Source of the DNA: Scalesia atractyloides
Taxonomy: Eukaryota > Streptophyta > Magnoliopsida > Asterales > Asteraceae
NCBI GenBank assembly: GCA_947069175.1
Contig: CAMTDV010000007.1
Location: 55,013,583 to 55,077,582, forward strand
Direction of reading: 5' to 3'
Length of the DNA: 64,000 nucleotides
Each line of letters begins with the position of its first letter. Position 1 is the stretch's first letter. Shown piece after piece: positions 44,696-56,699 of this stretch. The notes under the pieces are model-generated. The model was given only the letters and a program-made list of their open reading frames with translations, had not been told where the DNA came from and made no database searches. The position numbers and the translations under genes are program-made.

Positions 44696-47600
44696 GGTGA
44701 TCAAGTTCACCATTTGAACTTGCACCTTTCTAAATCATAACTCTTCTCCCTCCTCTGGAAGTTTCTAGCTAAAAGGAGCATCCAAATTAGTTCTCTTGCA
44801 TTCTAGGAACCTCTTGTAAGTGTTCCTTGCTCTTGCATTTTCGTTTATAGGTTTTTAGAGCCAAAAGTCAAGCGTTTTTCAAAAAACGCTTTGACTTTCG
44901 GTTAAGACCATTATGGTCCAGCCATTGTTTGAAATGAACATGGCTAAGTAATCGTAATAAGGTAGGTGTTAGTCCTTATAAAGGGCACCTCCTGAAGATC
45001 ACATTTGCTAGACCAATTGACGGGTCAAAGTTAAGTTATTAAAAAGTCAAACAAGCCATTTTTCGGAAAAATCATAAATCGATCTTATATATGTTATGTA
45101 ACCTGTTTTGACACTTAAACAAGTTGGTAATAATTATTAGAACATGTAGGAACATGTTCGGCTCGTCAATTTCTGTTATAGGGTCGGTTCGCAACCGAAA
45201 GTCGCAAAGTTTGACTTCTGCTTTGACTTTCGATTCTGACCCGATTTAGATTAGTTACCTACTGATCTAAAGTTGCATTATGATCATAATATAATGTAAC
45301 ATAATCCTCTGAGGTTATATTACATGATCATAATCAGAATCCAAGTTTATGCGCAAGTTCCATAATTATGCCATCTTTGACCAAAATGCCCTTTTGCATA
45401 ACACAAGGTTTTAAATGGTAATGAACTTTAAATGAGTTTCTACCGATGTAATATTATGAGTAGGATTTTTTGGATGTTAAACTAAGTTATAATTGAGTTT
45501 TCAAGCAAGTTCTTAAACTATGTCGATAAATGACGGTTTTAGCCCTTGTGGCTCATAAACATAGTTTTAATCAAATCTTTTCAAGGGAAATCATTTACCT
45601 ACTGATATGTTATATTAAATAACATATTTTAAACATTTTAATCTGACCTTAATGTCAGTTTTCGTAAACATCGCTTAAATACGTCATTTTACGACATAAG
45701 CGCCGTTTCGGCGCATAGTATGGTTTTAAACCATATTATTGACCAAGACTTGATACCTACTTATTTAAACTTATTTTAAACATATTTACAGTAGGTACAT
45801 ATTATAAACTCAGAATCCCAAATATTTTATAAACTATGTGTAAAATGACCAAAATGCCCCTTCGGTGCATAGTTTGGTCATAAAAGGTAAAATACACATA
45901 TAATTGGTATCCTACTGATATTATATCATAAATAAAGTATTTTTCCAGAATACTTATAATTATAACATTAAATTATATTCAAGTTTCTTTTATATGGTAT
46001 GAAATTACCAAAACGCCCTTATGAGGCATAGTTTCGTTTTAAAACTATAACGAGCATACAAGTTGATTCCTACTGATATCTTAACTTATTTAGTATATAA
46101 TGGCATATAGAACTTGTCCATGACTTATCCGGTTACCCGATATCGCTAATATGCGCACGGTTACGTATATGTAACTATTTTACGGAAGTTAACCGAAACG
46201 GGTTTAACCTTGTCATTTAAGTCTCAAAATCCAGAATGTTTATAGTTTATCTGTATTATACAAGTCAAGGTACTTGTTGGAATTAAACTACATTCTATCC
46301 AATCATCGTTTAATCTAGCGTCATACGTTTTGATCAAGTACACTAGCCGGTCTAAGTCAATGACTTATATAAGACCGTTAGTATTTAATTGGTTAGTTTA
46401 TGCCATAATTGTCACACCCCGGATTTCCAACCCGAAATCCATACACCGGTGGGCCCGGGTGGGGAGTATTGTGACGTTAGTTGATAACATCATTGTCAAT
46501 TAAACACGACACAACGGAAGTCTTGGAGTAAAATTACTATTACAAACCGAATGTTCGAAAATATAAAATAATATACAAGCTTGTAATAGAAGATCCACAG
46601 ACGGATCATAAATTGTACATGGAAAGAATGTCAAACAGACTTGAGGCAGATTTAGGATTTGCAAGATCCTCTATCACTACTGAGCAGCTTCCGGCATATT
46701 TCGTATTGTACCTGCAGTTTAGCCTTTGGACGATACGTCAGCTTACGTTGGTAAATACACCCAATTGACTCATTTAAAAAAAAACTTTAAAATAGTTTTT
46801 AAGTGCAAAACGGCACAAAATCTTTTATTAACTTGGGAAAGTTGACCTTGCAACCTTGTATCAGATTCACATGTTTGTCAATACATACAGGGTGCGGGAC
46901 AAAAACCGAGACATGGTTAAATACACACCACCCAGGTACTCACGAAGGAGTCATCCCCAACGTCTTGGGCATATTGCATATGAGCATCAAAAGGTGTATG
47001 CCTACACCCCGTGCTAAAGTCGTGGCCAATAACTCATGTATTGAGCCGAGGATATCCAGGACACGGTAATTTAACCACCGATGTTTAAGTTATCAAACAA
47101 ACTGATTAAAACGAAATATGCGGGTTTACTAGCCACAAACGGGCATTCGATTGACCCCATTTTTGTCACACCCCGACCCGCAGCGGAATAAGAGTCGGGG
47201 CATAATTGGGTTATCACCAAAGCTCATGATGTTTACTAATATGTTTCATATTTATTAAATTCAAATTACATCTCAAAGTTCCAAGTCAAATTCGTACAAT
47301 ACAAGGAAAGGAAAAATTAACTAAAACAATCCAAAATCTAAACTGGTTTATCTTCTAGGCCGCCCTATATGTTTCTTGCTTCAACTTGATCACCTGTATC
47401 ATGTGTAAAAATGGGAAATTTTGGGTAAACAAAAGTTGGCAAGTGAACCTTGTTAAAAACATTTGTCATTGATTCATTATTGTAATTAATATAGGAAAAT
47501 TGTGCAATAATCATATATGAACAAATGTATGTAAACATATCGATCACCAACCACCTTGCTTAAGTATATAATAAGAATGACAATGTATATGTTGGCAACG

Positions 47601-48258
47601 TCCCGTTCACGCTCATAGGTAATGGGGAACGGACGGCCTATGCTAATGTATGTGAGATCAAGGCTCAATCAAACGGAGCCGATCTTATGTTGGCAACGCC
47701 TGGTTCACGCTCATAGGTAATGGGGAACAGCTCACGCTCATAGGTAATGGGGAGCGGCGGCCTATGAAATGTATGTACTGAAAATGATAAATTAAATCTA
47801 AACTTCAACCACACAAACAACTGATACATATTGAATACACATTTGATCATGAACAGGATGGATGCACAAGTGTTTAATTATAATAAATAAATAGCGACAC
47901 ATGATACACCCCAAAATGTGATTAAAACGGGGAATTGGTAGAGATTCACTCACCTTGGGTGCGTTTGTTTGAAGGTGTTGAATGCGCACGAGTTTAGAGG
48001 ATTGATCGACGAGAGATAACTAACCTAATTAATAACGAAAAGGTATGGTAAGTATGTGGATTTTATTAACTATTTTAATAGGATTTTTGGATATATTTTT
48101 GTGGGTTTAAGGCTATTTTCTAACTTTAAAAACGTTATTTTTAAGTATTTTTAATTGATTTTTAAATTAAATAAATAAATAAAAATAATAAAAAATGTTG
48201 ACTTTTGACCGTTGACCATGACCGTTGACCGTTGACCGGTCCGGTCGCTTATATATGT

Positions 48259-48672
48259 GCGCTGGGTGAGACTCGAACCCGTGACCTCCCGTACGCGTGC
48301 ACGCAGCTCTACCAACTGAGCTACGTGTCTAACCCGAAATAATTTTGTTTTTAATTATACTTATATACTATTTAGATTTATCCAGAAATTATTTATTTTT
48401 AAAAAGGATTTTAAATGTATCGAACCGGTGCTGTCAACAGGTCTCGAACCCGGGACCTGTGGGTTAATGTGCACACAGTCCACCGCTGGACTGTGTATCT
48501 AACCTGGTTAATAATCCGGTTTTTATTATACTTAACATGATTCTGTGAGTTATCCCGGTTCGGTTAAAAAGGGCATTTTTATTTCGAGAGAGTGAGGTTG
48601 GGACAGGGATCGAACTCGAGACGTGCGTGTATTGTTTGCACACAGTCCACCGCTGGACTGTGTGTCTAACCC
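48259..48672 (-). repeat. tRNA-like sense modules b, c, d in solo B LTR
   Basis: Module b 48601-48672, c 48436-48507, d 48259-48336. Hairpins CACACAGTCCA/TGGACTGTGTG (b) and the D-arm-like stem of d are kept despite the divergence of this copy elsewhere. Confidence 0.78.
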
Positions 48673-49278
48673 ATTCAATATACTAATTTTAATTAATCTT
48701 ATAATATAACTGAACTTCGTCTTCTTCGCTCAAGATTACAGATAATGATAATTCAACTGATTGATGTCTAATTCGATTAACAAGCATTATAAGTAATTGG
48801 ATGGTAATGAACGGAGAGAGTTTGGGGAAAGGATGTACCGATCAGTGTCTTTCACAGAACTCCGGCAAAGATTCGTCGGCTCTGTTTGTGAACTTCGGCT
48901 GTTAGAATCAATGAACAGTTCTGTTCGATTAGTTATGAAATTAAGGTACTTAAACAAGGATTAACAGAAGTTTGAATGATTATACCGATTCACAGTGTGA
49001 GATCAGAAATTTCGGAGGTTTTTCGGCGAGAGCTGAATATTCCGGCTACATCGTCTGGGATTGATTCTGATGGTTGGATTGAAGTTACTAACAGTCTAAC
49101 AACGGATTGAAACAGAAAGAGTCGAGGTATTTACCGTTTTGAGGTGAGTCTCGGTTTTCCGGCGAAAGTTCGGTGATGGCAGGATATTTCCGGCGAGTGA
49201 AATTGCTTCGAGAAAAGGTGCGATTTAGAGCGAAAAGGCGCGGTTTAGAGCGAAAAGGCTACCAGAGACTTGAGGGTG

Positions 49279-49286
49279 TATTTATA
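49279..49286 (-). promoter_or_regulatory. TATA box of solo B LTR
   Basis: TATAAATA on the minus strand, stronger than the variant in B itself. Confidence 0.7.
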
Positions 49287-49552
49287 GGGAAGAATCGAGA
49301 CGAATTGGGTCTGATTTCAATCTCGATTCATGGTTAGCTGATTTCCGGCGGTTACGACTGATGTCGCGGGTTTAGACATCGGTTATAACCGACGTTGAGG
49401 TTAATTCTTCGGTTAAATCAATAGAAACCGTCAATCATCGGCGAAGTCGTCGGGATTTCCGGCGACTGCGAAATGAGCGCGACTTTGACTGGATTTGATT
49501 TCTGTGTTTCATTATTTGAATTAATTGTTTCGTTATGTTATCAAATAACAAA

Positions 49553-49630
49553 AGTGGCGGAGTGGTTGGATGAGTGAGAGTTAAGACTTGTGGATTCCCG
49601 GCTGACCCGGGTTCGACTCCCGGCAGTCGG
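49553..49630 (+). repeat. tRNA-like module a (antisense) in solo B LTR
   Basis: GTGGCGGAGTGGTT (A-box-like), then CCGGGTTCGACTCCCGG (B box in a paired T-arm). The best-kept copy of this module; resembles a class II (Leu/Ser-type) tRNA. Confidence 0.72.
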
Positions 49631-51683
49631 TTTTTCTTTTTAATCAATTTATTTTTACTTTTTAACAATTATAATTTATAACTTCTAATTTGTTTATTAA
49701 TTATGTATCGTTTAAAATTAAAATAAGTCATAAATAAACAACAAAAGTTTAAAACTGATTGTTCGATTAATAAACGAAGCGGGTTTTGAAAACCCGTTTT
49801 TTGACGGATGTTACAATTTTGGACCAAGCTGTAATAATTTACCGTATCCCAAGCCCGTATAGGGAAAATAAGTCGAGAGTATTTTCCTGAGCTAGTCGTC
49901 TTCTTTTATTTTTAAATAACTCAGTCGTATACAAAAGTATCAAATGCAGATAGCATTTACCGGGAAGGCTCTAGTCTAGATTATGGCATAAGCTAGCCAA
50001 TTAAATACTAACCGTCTTATAAATCGAATAGTGTACATGATCATTACGTATAACGCTTGATTAAACAATGATCGGATAGAATGTAGTTTTATCCCGACAA
50101 GTACTTGACTTGTATAATATGGGTAAACTATAAACATTCTGGATTTTGAAACTTAAATGACAAGGTTAAACCCGTTTCGGTTAATTTCCGTAAAATAGTT
50201 ACATATACGTAGCCGTGCGCATATTAGCGATATCGTGTAACTGGATATATCATGGACAAGTTCTATATGCCATTATACTTTAAATAAGTTAAGATATCAG
50301 TAGGATATCAACTTGTACGCCCGTTAAGGTTTTACAACGAAACTATGCCTCATAAGGGCATTTCGGTAATTATATACCGTATAAAAGGAACTTGAATATA
50401 TTTTAAGTTTGTAATTATAATTATTCTGGAAAAATATTTTATTTATGATATAATATCAGTAGGATGTCAATTATATGTGTAAATTATCTTTTATGACCAA
50501 ACTATGCACCGAAGGGGCATTTTAGTCATTTTACACATAGTTTATAAATTATTTGGGATTCTGAGTTTATAACATGTACCTAATCTAAATATGTTTTAAA
50601 CTAAGTTTTGAAATTAGTAGGTAACAAGTCTTGGTCCAATAATATGGTTTAAAACCATACTATGCGCCGAGACGACGCTTATGTCGTAAAATGACGTTTT
50701 ATGCAATGTTTAATGAAAATTGACATTAAGGTTAGATTAAAATGTCTAAAATATGTTATTTAATATAACATATTAGTAAGTAAATGATTTTCCTTGAAAA
50801 GATTCGATTAAAACTATTTTATGAGCCACAAGGGCTAAAACCGTCATTTATCAACATAGTTTAAGAACTTGCTTGAAAACTCAATTTATAACTTAGTTTA
50901 ACATCCCAAATAATCCTACTTATAATATTATATTATTAAAAACTCATTTTTAAGTTCATTACCATTTAAAACCTTGTTTATGCAAAAAGGGCATTTTGGT
51001 CAAAATGACATAATTATGGAACTTGCGCATAAACTTGGATTCTGATTATGATCATGTAATATAATCTCAGAGGGTTATGATACATTATATTATGATCATA
51101 ATGCAACTTTAGATCAGTAGGTAACTAATCTAAATCGGGTCAGAATCGAAAGTCAAAGCAGAAGTCAAACTTTGCGACTTTCGGTTGCGAACCGACCCTA
51201 TAACAGAAATTGACAAGCCGAACATGTTCCTACATGTTCTAAAAATTATTACCAACTTGTTTAAGTGTCAAAACAGGTTACATAACATATATAAGATATA
51301 TTTTTGATTTTTCCAGAAAATGGCATGTTTGACTTTTTATTTTCATAACTTTGACCCGTCAATTAGTCTAGCAAACGTGATCTTCAGGAGGTGCCCTTTA
51401 TAGGGACTAACACCTACCTTATTACGATCACTTAGCCATGTTCATTTTGAACAATGGATGGACCATAATGGTCTTAACCGAAAGTCAAAGCGTTTTCCGT
51501 AAAATGCTTGACTTTTGGCTATAAAAGCCTATAAACAAAAATGCAAGAGCAAGGAACACTTACAAGAGGTTCCTACAATGCAAGAGAACTAAGTTGGATG
51601 GTCCTTTCAGCTAGGAACTTCCAGAGGAGGGAGAAGAGTTATGATTTAGAAAGGTGCAAGTTGGAATGAAGCACTTGAACACC

Positions 51684-51691
51684 TATTTATA
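51684..51691 (-). promoter_or_regulatory. TATA box of A3 3' LTR
   Basis: TATAAATA on the minus strand, matching A1 and A2. Confidence 0.7.
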
Positions 51692-52065
51692 GTTGGAGAG
51701 TTCAAAGGAGGTGAAGCCAGGTGTTTAGGGGTGTAAGAGGAAGCTTAAAAGTGTCCCAAATCGTGGCATAGCTGATTACAAGTCTATTGTTTCGAATTAA
51801 TGGTTTTGTCGAGTTTTGCTTGGCTGCGAAACAAACTTTCTTCAGCAGACCTGTTCTCGCGCCCCACGAGAGACCCAGGCCTGGTCTCTCGCGGCCTGCG
51901 ACCGCCCCATGGCCATTTTCAAAGTTTGACACTTTTAACCCCTTAACTTATTAAAGCTTCTAAAAACCTTTTTAAACACCTTTTTGGCACTTTTAGCCCT
52001 CCATAGCCAATACTTGGCATACCGGGATTATGCCCGGACATTTTCGAGCTCTCGGTTCGTTAAAA

Positions 52066-52334
52066 GGTCACTCAGAGGTGTAAATTAACATGATGACAAT
52101 TTTAATCCCTCCATTATCCAACTTTCACATATTTACAAAATTGAACCCTCTCGTTCAACAAATGGCACGCATGAGAGTTAGGACTTCACAAAGGATCACT
52201 CAGAGGCTTATTATAAGCATGTTGATTCCGATGTCACTCAGAGGCTCGGCATGTTGACATATGAGTCACTCAGAGGCCAAATTTCAAGCATGTTGACGTA
52301 TCAGTCACTCAGAGGCTAATGATTTAAGCATGTT
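52066..52334 (-). repeat. U3 repeat array of A3, five units left
   Basis: Units TCACTCAGAGGC, spacer, GCATGTTGAC. The last unit is cut at GCATGTTA, marking the truncation. Confidence 0.8.
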
Positions 52335-52341
52335 AGTTTAC

Positions 52342-52360
52342 ATCCTCACCGCCTTAAAAG
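52342..52360 (-). promoter_or_regulatory. polypurine tract region of A3
   Basis: CTTTTAAGGCGGTGAGGAT on the minus strand, near the LTR side. The exact tract is uncertain because the adjoining LTR start is deleted. Confidence 0.6.
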
Positions 52361-52379
52361 AAATCTCAACCTCGAGATT

Positions 52380-52680
52380 TTATTCAAAAAGATGGGGGGT
52401 ACTTTTGCCGCATAGTGGACTCAACCTCCCATGTATACCGGGATCTCTAAAAGCGTCCCACTTAACCTTTACTATAGGTATTATTTTTCTTCGGAGCTTC
52501 TTAACATGTCGATCTTCGATCGAAATTGGTTTCTCAATGAACCTCAAGTTTTCATCTATCTGCACATCTTTGTGTGACATTGCTAGCGACTCATCAGCTA
52601 GACACTTCCTAAGACTAGATATGTGGAATACATCATGGATTCCACTAAGCTCCTCAGGAAACCTGAGCTTAGGATTTGCA
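52380..52680 (-). pseudogene. A3 integrase C-terminal remnant
   Basis: LRFPEELSGIHDVFHISSLR and a tail IPIVKVKWDAFRDP, then a frame ending PHLFE-stop. It corresponds to the end of integrase with a chromodomain-like tail. The linker between the catalytic core and this piece is missing, with the join near 52670. Confidence 0.8.
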
Positions 52681-54532
52681 TAATCTTTTCCGTGGTCTCC
52701 AGGACAATCTCTGGTCCTGATAGTTGGGCCTCCCCAACTTCTGCCCAACATACGGGTGTTCTACATTTTCTCCCATACAAGGCCTCAAAAGGAGCAGCCT
52801 TGATGCTAGTATGATAACTGTTATTGTAGGAGAATTCTATTAGGGGTAAGTGGTCATCCCAACTTCCACCTAAATCAATCATACATGCCCTAAGCATGTC
52901 TTCCAAAGTCTGAATAGTACGCTCACTTTGACCATCAGTCTGCGGATGGTAAGCTGTACTGAAATTTAATCGTGTGCCTAAGGATTGTTGGAAACTTTTC
53001 CAAAAGTGAGATGTGTATCTAGTATCTCTATCAGATACAATAGATACTGGCACACCGAGTAGGGACACAATCTTGACCACATACAATTTAGCCAATTTAT
53101 CTGAATTATATATTTCCTTAATTGGCAAGAAATGTGCTGACTTAGTCAGCCTATCCACTATGACCCAAATAGTGTCATTTCCACTTTTGGTCTTAGGTAA
53201 CTTGTTAATCAAGTCCATAGTTACCATTTCCCATTTCCAAGTGGGAATTTCAAGTTGTTGTAGAAGTCCTGACGGTTTCTGATGTTCGGCCTTAACTTGC
53301 GAACACGTCAGATACTTAGCTACATGAGTGGCTATGGATTTCTTCAAACCCATCGACCAATAATTCTTCTTTAGGTCTTGATACATCTTGTCACCACCCG
53401 GGTGAACAGAGTATCTTGAATTATGCGCTTCTTGGAGGATTAGATCTCTAAGTCCTCCAAAGATCGGAACCCAAATTCTATCATTAAATCTTAGGATTCC
53501 ATCCTTTCCAGGCGCTAATTGATCAACAATTCCGCCTAATTCCTCATTAGGAATATTAGCATCTAACAAGGCTTGTTTTTGCGCATCTAATAGCCTCTCA
53601 CTCAAGTTATTTCTGAGCTCAATGCTCTTAGCGTTAATCCTTATAGGTTTAACCTTTTCCTTGCAACTTAAGGCATCAGCAACTACATTTGCCTTGCCTG
53701 GATGGTAGCGAATCTCGCAATCATAATCATTAAGAGTTTCCATCCAACGGCGTTGTCGCATGTTCAGTTCTTTCTGATTGAACATATGCTGGAGACTTTT
53801 ATGGTCTGTGTATATAACACACTTTGTGCCATACAAGTAATGTCTCCATAGTTTTAGTGCAAATACAACGACACCCAGCTCCAAATCATGGGTGGTGTAA
53901 TTCTTTTCATGCACCTTTAATTGTCGTGATGCATAGGCAATTACCTTGCCATTTTGCATTAGCACACAGCCCATACCGGTGTGTGATGCATCACAATAAA
54001 CAACAAAATTCACAATACCCTCAGGTAGAGATAACACAAGAGCGTTGCTCAACTTGTGATTAAGAATCTCAAAAGATTCTTGTTGCTTTGGACCCCAATT
54101 ATACTTAATATTCTTACAGGTCAAGGAAGTTAAAGGAGCGGCTATCCTTGAAAAGTTCTCAATAAACCTCCTATAGTAACCAGCCAATCCTAAGAAACTA
54201 CGAACCTCCGTTGGGGTCTTGGGCACTTCCCAATTCGTTATGGCCTTAATTTTGGCGGGATCCACTTGGATACCATGCTCACTTACCATGTGTCCAAGAA
54301 TTTGGACTTCTCTAAGCCAAAATTCGCATTTAGAGAACTTTGCATAAAGTTTCTCCTGCCTTAATAATTCTAGGATGCACCGAAGTTGTTTCTCGTGATC
54401 ATCTTGATTACGAGAATAGATAAGTATGTCGTCTATGAAGAAAATGACAAACTTATCTAAATACGGTTTGCAGACTCTATTCATGAGATCCATGAATGCT
54501 GCCGGTGCATTTGTGAGCCCAAAAGGCATCAC
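52670..54532 (-). pseudogene. A3 reverse transcriptase (C part), RNase H, integrase core
   Basis: A long open frame beginning at MPFGLTNAPAAFMDLMNRV. It has RT active site FVIFFIDDILIYS, RNase H with FVVYCDASHTGMGCVLMQ and VIYTDHKSLQHMF, the integrase zinc part (HPGGDKMYQDL, YLTCSQVKAEHQ), and catalytic motifs MDLINKLPK, VSDRDTRYTS and PQTDGQSERTIQTLEDM. The frame runs on to 52598 past the integrase deletion as junk. Confidence 0.9.
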
Positions 54533-54761
54533 TAAGAATTCAAAATGACCATAGCGGGTCCTGAAGGCTGTCTTAGGAACATCTTCACTTCTAACCTTCA
54601 GTTGATGCTATCCTGATCTCAAATCTATCTTAGAAAAGTAACTAGCCCCTTGAAGTTGGTCGAATAAATCATCGATCCTGGGAGAGGATATCTATTCTTA
54701 ATTGTTAACTTGTTCAGCTCACGATAGTCGATGCACATTCGCATCGAACCGTCTTTCTTCT
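54533..54761 (-). pseudogene. A3 reverse transcriptase N-terminal fragment
   Basis: Encodes the fingers region leading to the previous entry, with a stop (TAG) after Arg-Ser-Gly near 54610 where the family has Tyr. A frame change near 54680 breaks it further. Confidence 0.75.
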
Positions 54762-55440
54762 TTACAAATAGGATAGGAGCTCCCCAAGGTGAGGAACTAG
54801 GCTGGATAAAGCCTTTTCCAAGAGTTCATCTAATTGAATTCTTAACTCATTCATTTCGGTTGGAGCTAGCCTATATGGAGCTCTAGCTACGGGTGCTGAT
54901 CCTGGTATGATATCTATTCTGAACTCCACTTGCCTATCTGGAGGTAGGCCTGGTAATTCTTCAGGGAAAACATCGGGATACTCCGAGATAACTGGTTGAT
55001 CTTCAAGGTTCGGCTTTGGTTCATTTATGGTAACTTGTGCCATATAGATGTCACAGCCTCTTCTCAAACACTTGGATGCCTTATATAACGTCACCTTATC
55101 TGGCAGTCCATAGTGTGAGTCTCCAAGGATGGTGATCATTTCACCAGATGGGGTTTTGATTTCGATGAGCTTTTTATCGCAGGCAATGCGGGCTTGGTTA
55201 TAAGATAACCAATCCATACCTAAGACAACATCGAACCCCGCCAATTTCATTGGCAAAAGAGAGATAGGGATGGAATGATTTTTAATGGATATAGAGCATC
55301 CATCAAGAATGGAAGAAGCAGTTTCTAAGGTTCCATCGGCGAGTTCTATCTCATAAATTTTATCTAGAGTTCTTATGGGTAAATTTAATAGTTTACTAAA
55401 CTTATGATCAACAAATGATTTATCCACACCCGAATCGAGA
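54762..55440 (-). pseudogene. A3 protease and start of reverse transcriptase
   Basis: The protease active site Asp-Ser-Gly is at about 55430 (LLDSGVDKSF, with Val where Ala is usual), followed by AGFDVVLGMDWLSYNQ. The frame continues through FRIDIIPGSAPVARAPYR to LDELLEK, where a one-base change shifts it. Confidence 0.85.
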
Positions 55441-55516
55441 AGAACTCTAGCATAAATATCATTAATGGGGAAAGTACCTGTTATGACGTTATTTTCATTA
55501 ACAGCTTCCTTAGCAG

Positions 55517-55762
55517 TCAGCCGAAAGGCGCGTGCATTCCCCTTCTTGGCCTTCCAGGCTTCGGATTATTATTCTTTGAACTCTTAGGGCAGTTAGTTGC
55601 AATGTGCCCTTTTTCGTTGCAGATGTAGCATAAAACATCCTTAAGATCTTTACAATCTAGGGTCTTATGCCCTCTCCTTTTACAAATACCACAAGGTCTA
55701 ACTTGTAAATCAGTATTACACTGTCCCCAGTGCCTGCGGTTGCAAGTGTTGCAAAATGGCAT
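55517..55762 (-). pseudogene. A3 gag zinc-knuckle region
   Basis: Three Cys-rich motifs: CNTCNRRHWGQC (atypical spacing), CGICKRRGHKTLDC and CYICNEKGHIATNC, the last two classic CCHC. A basic KPGRPRRG follows. The frame breaks just before the protease, and the N-terminal gag is beyond element C. Confidence 0.85.
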
Positions 55763-55879
55763 TACAGCCGACTTGTCTTGGTTCCATTTGAACCCAAATC
55801 TGTAACCTCCGTGTAAATTAGGTTTAAAAAAAACCGCTCCTTATGTTTCAATAAAAGAATATTTAATTACGTCGTCCAA

Positions 55880-55913
<34 letters not shown>

Positions 55914-56100
55914 TTGTATTTAAAATGCATCTAAAATAAAGGTTAATAAGTTTGAGATAATTTTTATGAAACAATAATTAATCAATTTAATAAAAATAGC
56001 AAAAGGTTTAGGATAATCTTAATAAAATAAATAATCAATTAAATATTAAACATACAAATAATTAGTAATTGTTTGATCTTAATTAAAATAAATAAAAGAG

Positions 56101-56170
56101 GGCGAACCGGGATCGAACCCGGGTTCCCCCGGTTGACACACACCACCAACACCACTGCGCTGCACACACC
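56101..56170 (-). repeat. tRNA-like module a' (antisense) in C 5' LTR
   Basis: The minus strand reads GCGCAGTGGTGTTGGTGG and CCCGGGTTCGATCCCGG, a B box in a paired T-arm. It is antisense to the element and upstream of the TATA box, the same place as module a of B, although the sequence differs. Confidence 0.65.
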
Positions 56171-56399
56171 ACTTGCGCTTTAATCAAAAACATAATTCTC
56201 TTATACTCAGCTTAACATAAAGTCTGCAACTATACCAGAAACAAATCACGCGCCTTTCCTTTTGTTTGAATCATCCGACTAGTCAACCTTCGGGTATTTA
56301 CGGTAAATTGAACCATTTTGGCTGTCATCCTCCTGGCAATTATCAATCATTGAATCTAGTTTCCAAATAACAAAAATCGAACCTCCTCTGTCTTTCATC

Positions 56400-56407
56400 T
56401 ATAAATA
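56400..56407 (+). promoter_or_regulatory. TATA box of C 5' LTR
   Basis: TATAAATA about 600 bp into the LTR; a CACTCTCTAAAAACC start-like region follows near 56440. Confidence 0.72.
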
Positions 56408-56699
56408 TCAACCAATTTCGCATTAACCAACTCGCTCATTCACTCTCTAAAAACCTGTCATCGGAAAACTTTGGTCACCGGAGAAACCCACCGGAATAAC
56501 TGAAACCCACCCGCCGGAGCTCGAGACCCTCCGTTCCGGTTATACGGTAGATTCCCACTCACCCTTCCTTTTTAATTTTGTTAAAGTAACTTTAACACTT
56601 TAACCAAGATTTCATGGGCAGGTACAGGTTTGGGTAAATTCAAATTGATGAAGACGAAGTGTGTTACGGGTTTTAAGTAATTAAAATCTAAGATTCAAG

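Larger units (their letters stand above)
43923..46409 (+). mobile_element. family A LTR (A2), 5' portion, interrupted
   Basis: Begins TGTAACACCCTGTAAATTG after flank GTCGT and is colinear with the reverse complement of A1. It stops at 46409 where element A3 begins, with its sequence cut at a point matching about 5142 in A1. The rest should lie past A3, outside the window. I cannot tell whether it was a solo LTR or part of a full element. Confidence 0.88.
47164..49815 (-). mobile_element. solo LTR of family B
   Basis: 2652 bp, TGTCACACCCCGACCC to GGATGTTACA, with a perfect TSD ATTTT at 47159-47163 and 49816-49820. Colinear with the LTRs of B but more diverged. No internal region, so it arose by LTR-LTR recombination. 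Confidence 0.94.
46410..52334 (-). repeat. A3 3' LTR, interrupted and truncated
   Basis: Plus-strand start TGTCACACCCCGG with a small terminal hairpin GGATTTC/GAAATCC. It is interrupted at 47164-49815 by a solo B LTR. At its transcription-sense start about 170 bp are missing compared with A1: the repeat array stops at GCATGTTA and runs straight into the purine-tract region. Confidence 0.9.
46410..55800 (-). mobile_element. Ty3/gypsy element of family A (A3), partial
   Basis: A minus-strand element: 3' LTR 46410-52334, purine tract, then integrase to gag up to 55800, where element C cuts it. The remaining gag and 5' LTR must lie beyond C, outside the window. It inserted into LTR A2 of its own family, next to ATAAT. 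Pol has a nonsense codon, frameshifts and an integrase deletion. Its gag (three Cys-rich knuckles) differs clearly from that of B and C. Confidence 0.9.
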
